A stretch of 8,697 nucleotides of DNA from Rickettsiales bacterium. GTDB lineage: Bacteria > Pseudomonadota > Alphaproteobacteria > TMED109 > TMED131. A program made the position numbers and the translations under genes. The notes under the pieces were generated by a model that ran no database searches, was not told where the DNA came from, and worked only from the letters and a program-made list of their open reading frames with translations. The DNA is taken from contig NZFJ01000011.1 of assembly GCA_002690625.1 (NCBI GenBank), forward strand, positions 1 through 8,697. The letters are read 5' to 3'. This document shows, one piece after another, positions 6,347-8,697 of the stretch; the first letter of the stretch is position 1; the number at the start of each line of letters is the position of its first letter.

Positions 6347-7329
6347 ACTTTCCTTACTCTAGACCTAGAAGACTAAGAAAAGATGAATGGATTAGAATAC
6401 TTGTTCAAGAAAATGTTTTGAGAACAGAAAATCTAATTTTACCTATTTTTCTTACTTATGATGAATCTAGTTCAGAAATAGTTTCAATGCCGAATGTTTA
6501 TAGAAATAGTATTAATGACGCAGTAATACTAGCAAAAAAAGCATTTGATATTGGAATTAAAGCTATAGCACTTTTTCCAGAAGTACCTAAAGAAAAAAAA
6601 GATGCTTTTGGAAAAGAGGCATTGAATGAAAATAACATAGTTTGTAGAGCTGTAAGAGAAATAAAAAAAAATGTAAATCAAATAGGTATAATTTGTGATG
6701 TTGCCTTAGACCCATATACTCTTTCAGGACATGATGGAGTTTATCAAAATGACCTAATTGATAATGATAAAACTATAGAAATACTTTGTGAGCAAGCACT
6801 TATAAATGCTCAATCTGGCTGTGATATAATTGCTCCATCTGATATGATGGATGGTAGAGTTAAATATATTAGAGAAAACTTAGACAAAGCTTTGTTTAAG
6901 GATACTCTTATTATGTCTTATGCTGCTAAATATGCCTCTGCCTATTATGGGCCTTTTAGAAATGCTATTTCTGCTTCTTCTGATTTAGGTCCAAACAAAA
7001 AAAAATCATATCAAATGGATTATAATAATTTTAATGAAGCATTAAAAGAAGTCTCAATGGATATCAAAGAAGGAGCTGATATTATTTTAATAAAGCCAGG
7101 TATGCCATATCTAGATATTTTAAGCCTTGTGAAAAAAACATTTAATTTTCCTACTTTCAGTTATCAAGTATCAGGAGAATATTTAATGATTAATAAATCT
7201 ATCGAATCAGGGTTTATGAAAAAAGAAGAAATAATTATTGAAACACTAAGTTGTTTTAAGAGAGCAGGAGCAGACGCTATTTTAACTTATTTTGCAATGG
7301 ATGCGGCTAAAATACTAAGTAAAAGTTAG
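6328..7329 (+). CDS. hemB: delta-aminolevulinic acid dehydratase (porphobilinogen synthase)
   Basis: A cytoplasmic enzyme of 333 aa (full family length) that condenses two 5-aminolevulinate molecules into porphobilinogen for heme and other tetrapyrroles. Visible motifs: N-terminal arm SRPRRLRKDEW (11-21), LILPIF, FPEVP, CDVALDPYTLSGHDG (123-137), IAPSDMMDGRV (168-178), SYAAKYASAYYGPFR with Schiff-base lysine K201, and ILIKPGMPYLD with K256. Spacing of the two lysines equals that of Pseudomonas HemB (K205/K260). The segment that carries three zinc-binding cysteines in Zn-type enzymes reads DVALDPY here, so this is the Mg-dependent, Zn-independent type usual in alphaproteobacteria. The C-terminal GEYLM and AGADAILTYFA are intact. 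ATG at 6328 has no Shine-Dalgarno. The gene is monocistronic: it diverges from the valine block and converges on livF, whose stop is 2 nt away. Confidence 0.97.
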   Translation: MNNFLSNFPYSRPRRLRKDEWIRILVQENVLRTENLILPIFLTYDESSSEIVSMPNVYRNSINDAVILAKKAFDIGIKAIALFPEVPKEKKDAFGKEALNENNIVCRAVREIKKNVNQIGIICDVALDPYTLSGHDGVYQNDLIDNDKTIEILCEQALINAQSGCDIIAPSDMMDGRVKYIRENLDKALFKDTLIMSYAAKYASAYYGPFRNAISASSDLGPNKKKSYQMDYNNFNEALKEVSMDIKEGADIILIKPGMPYLDILSLVKKTFNFPTFSYQVSGEYLMINKSIESGFMKKEEIIIETLSCFKRAGADAILTYFAMDAAKILSKS

Positions 7330-7331
7330 TT

Positions 7332-7964
7332 TTATAATATTCTACCTCTTTCTATTCTTATAATATCTGCTTTAATTCTTTTAGAAAAACTCTCATCAGA
7401 CTCAGTAATCATAGTAATTAAATTTCCTTTATTTAAATTACTTATTAACTCTACTAACCTCTCAGCTAAGGCAGGTGCAACACCTTCAAAAGGTTCATCT
7501 AGAAGAAGTAGTTTTTTTCCTACTACCATAGCTCTTGCTAATGCTACAAGTTTTTGTTGCCCTCCTGAAAGCTGATATGCATCTCTTAATAAAAAAGCTT
7601 TTAGCTCTGGAATAAAAGAGATTACTTCCTCTAACTCATCATACAATTTTTTTTTACCTAAACTCCACAAGGGTATCATTATATTATCTTTAACTGACAA
7701 ATCCGGAACTAATCTTCTATCTTCTGGCATATATCCTATCCCTAATTTAGCCATGTCATGAGTGTTTTTATTATTTAATTCTATGTTATTAAATGTTATT
7801 TCACCAATTTGAGCAGGCAGTATTTTCATAATAGATCTGATTAATGTGGTTTTTCCAGCTCCATTCCTACCAATAATACTAGAAAACTTAGAAACTTTGA
7901 ATGATATTGATTCTAAAATACTTATATTACCGATAGAAACTGCTAAATTATTAATAACAAGCAC
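7332..7964 (-). CDS. livF: branched-chain amino acid ABC transporter ATPase LivF
   Basis: The second nucleotide-binding subunit of a HAAT/Liv-type importer; it would sit on the cytoplasmic face with LivG and the permeases LivH/LivM and power uptake of branched-chain or related amino acids. It shows Walker A GRNGAGKTT (32-40), LivF-type YMPEDRRLVPDLSVKDNI (79-95), signature LSGGQQKLVALARA (132-145), Walker B LLLLDEP (152-158) and EGVAPALAE, close to the family's EGLAP. The switch (H-loop) position reads ITESDES; the family usually has EQN there rather than His. At 210 aa it is about 20-25 residues short: it stops right after IERGRIL and lacks the usual tail (G-x-x-x-E-L ... YLG). GTG at 7964 is supported by a strong Shine-Dalgarno and shares one base with the livG stop (TAGTG). 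Its stop lies 2 nt from hemB. The substrate is uncertain because no binding protein is in view. Confidence 0.88.
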   Translation of the reverse strand: MLVINNLAVSIGNISILESISFKVSKFSSIIGRNGAGKTTLIRSIMKILPAQIGEITFNNIELNNKNTHDMAKLGIGYMPEDRRLVPDLSVKDNIMIPLWSLGKKKLYDELEEVISFIPELKAFLLRDAYQLSGGQQKLVALARAMVVGKKLLLLDEPFEGVAPALAERLVELISNLNKGNLITMITESDESFSKRIKADIIRIERGRIL

Positions 7965-8697
7965 TAAGCACCTCCTACTATATACTTCTTGACATTTTTT
8001 TGCCTTAATACTTCTTTAGGTTTACCATCTGCAATGATTTCTCCGTTATAAAAAGCAACTACTCTGTTGGAAAATTTTTGAACTATATCCATATCATGCT
8101 CTATAAAAAGAACAGAAATATTAAACTCTTTTATAGCTTTTAAAATATTTTTCATAACTATATTCTTCTCATCAGAACTAATTCCCGAGGTAGGTTCATC
8201 TAATAATATTACCTTAGGGTTTCCTATAATTGCTATCAAAATATCTAAAACTTTTCTAGCACCTTGGGGAAGTTCTTTAACTGTTTTATCTTTAAATTTA
8301 TCTATTGAAAATTTTTTTAATAAATTTTCTGCGTTAGTGTAGTTACGTTTAGTATATGCTTCTTCAAAAAAAGAATTTTGTTTTTTACTAGAAACTAAAT
8401 CAGTAATTATTATATTTTCTAAAACACCTAAGTTTTCAAAAACTTGAGGGATTTGAAAAGATCTGTGGATGCCCATATTTTTAATTTCTTGGATATTAAA
8501 TTTTGTTATATCATTTCCTTGATAAAGAATTTCTCCACTATCTGCCTTTAAATAACCAGTAATCATATTACAAAAAGTAGTTTTTCCAGCACCATTAGAT
8601 CCAATTACTCCTATTACCTCTTCTTCTTTCATTGTAAAATTAATATTTTTCGCGGCTGTGACAGAACCAAAGCTTTTATTTAAATTTTTTATATTTA
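7964..8697 (-). CDS. livG: branched-chain amino acid ABC transporter ATPase LivG (5' end beyond window)
   Basis: The first ATPase of the Liv-type importer, pairing with LivF. A Met codon at 8632 gives 222 aa starting just before Walker A, but it is not the true start. The frame stays open to the window edge and adds 21 codons reading NIKNLNKSFGSVTAAK and then NINFT, which is the normal LivG beta-1/A-loop region (FG then AxxxxxF). The gene is therefore partial, with perhaps 5-15 codons missing. Numbered from that Met: Walker A GSNGAGKTT (11-19), Q-loop HRSFQIPQVFENL (56-68), Walker B VILLDEP (141-147), and H-loop IEHDM (177-181), followed by FYNGEIIADGKPKEV as in LivG. The ABC signature reads LPQGARK (121-127) instead of LSxGQ. 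It ends in VGGA, overlapping livF by 1 nt. Permease and binding-protein genes are probably upstream, outside the window. Confidence 0.9.
   Translation of the reverse strand, partial: NIKNLNKSFGSVTAAKNINFTMKEEEVIGVIGSNGAGKTTFCNMITGYLKADSGEILYQGNDITKFNIQEIKNMGIHRSFQIPQVFENLGVLENIIITDLVSSKKQNSFFEEAYTKRNYTNAENLLKKFSIDKFKDKTVKELPQGARKVLDILIAIIGNPKVILLDEPTSGISSDEKNIVMKNILKAIKEFNISVLFIEHDMDIVQKFSNRVVAFYNGEIIADGKPKEVLRQKNVKKYIVGGA
7970..7976 (-). promoter_or_regulatory. strong ribosome binding site for livF
   Basis: Minus-strand AGGAGGT is a near-complete anti-16S match, with its GGAGG core 6 nt from the GTG at 7964. It lies within the codons for the last Gly-Gly-Ala of livG and is the strongest Shine-Dalgarno in the window. 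It settles the GTG start despite the 1-nt overlap with the livG stop. Confidence 0.85.

Noticed and set aside
7315..7334. Possible terminator hairpin (ACTAA ... TTAGT followed by T's) at the hemB end
   Set aside because: The stem is only 5 bp and all but one pair are A-T; further pairing is interrupted. Not credible as an intrinsic terminator.
7964..8632. livG as a 222-aa protein starting at the Met codon at 8632
   Set aside because: The frame remains open to the window edge and the extra 21 codons encode the standard LivG N-terminal strand and A-loop; starting at 8632 would remove them. The gene is partial, not short.
1..8697. Mobile element, phage, defence system, CRISPR, tRNA or riboswitch
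   Set aside because: Nearly every base is in a recognised metabolic or transport gene. No transposase, integrase, repeat array, tRNA-like cloverleaf or long leader was seen on either strand.

Overview
The window is a compact, very AT-rich stretch of bacterial chromosome (hand counts of scattered lines give roughly 10-40% G+C, mostly 20-30%). It carries nine protein genes and almost no intergenic DNA. I see no RNA gene, mobile element, CRISPR array or repeat family. The dihydroorotase-like gene with a DTQVHFREPG metal site, the Mg-type HemB and the isobutyryl-CoA/3-hydroxyisobutyrate genes all fit an alphaproteobacterium. The low G+C, overlapping genes and tiny spacers suggest a streamlined, free-living (probably marine) lineage such as SAR11-, HIMB59- or AEGEAN-169-like groups. 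That placement is an inference; there is no rRNA here to confirm it.

Layout. (1) Bases 43-3186, plus strand: a dihydroorotase-type amidohydrolase, a small secreted protein of unknown function, and glutaryl-CoA dehydrogenase. They overlap by 26 and 4 nt, so they are almost certainly one transcript. (2) Bases 3189-6285, minus strand: in transcription order, isobutyryl-CoA dehydrogenase, 3-hydroxyisobutyryl-CoA hydrolase and 3-hydroxyisobutyrate dehydrogenase, separated by 1 and 0 nt. These are three steps of valine breakdown in pathway order. The methacrylyl-CoA hydratase and methylmalonate-semialdehyde dehydrogenase steps are not in the window. (3) Bases 6328-7329, plus strand: hemB, diverging from the valine block across only 42 bp. 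(4) Bases 7332 to the right edge, minus strand: the two ATPase genes of a branched-chain amino acid (Liv/HAAT) ABC importer. livG runs off the window at its 5' end.

Functionally, the Liv-type importer and the valine block could form an uptake-and-catabolism theme for branched-chain amino acids, with hemB inserted between them. GcdH serves the lysine/tryptophan (glutaryl-CoA) route. Pyrimidine and heme biosynthesis are housekeeping. Both convergent gene pairs (gcdH/mmsB and hemB/livF) end only 2 nt apart, with no recognisable terminator.

I do not see an undescribed multi-gene system. The points most worth checking are the secreted orphan protein locked between pyrC and gcdH, the substituted metal ligand in the amidohydrolase, the non-canonical ABC signature of LivG with a tail-less LivF, and a well-spaced promoter for the valine operon embedded in the first codons of hemB.
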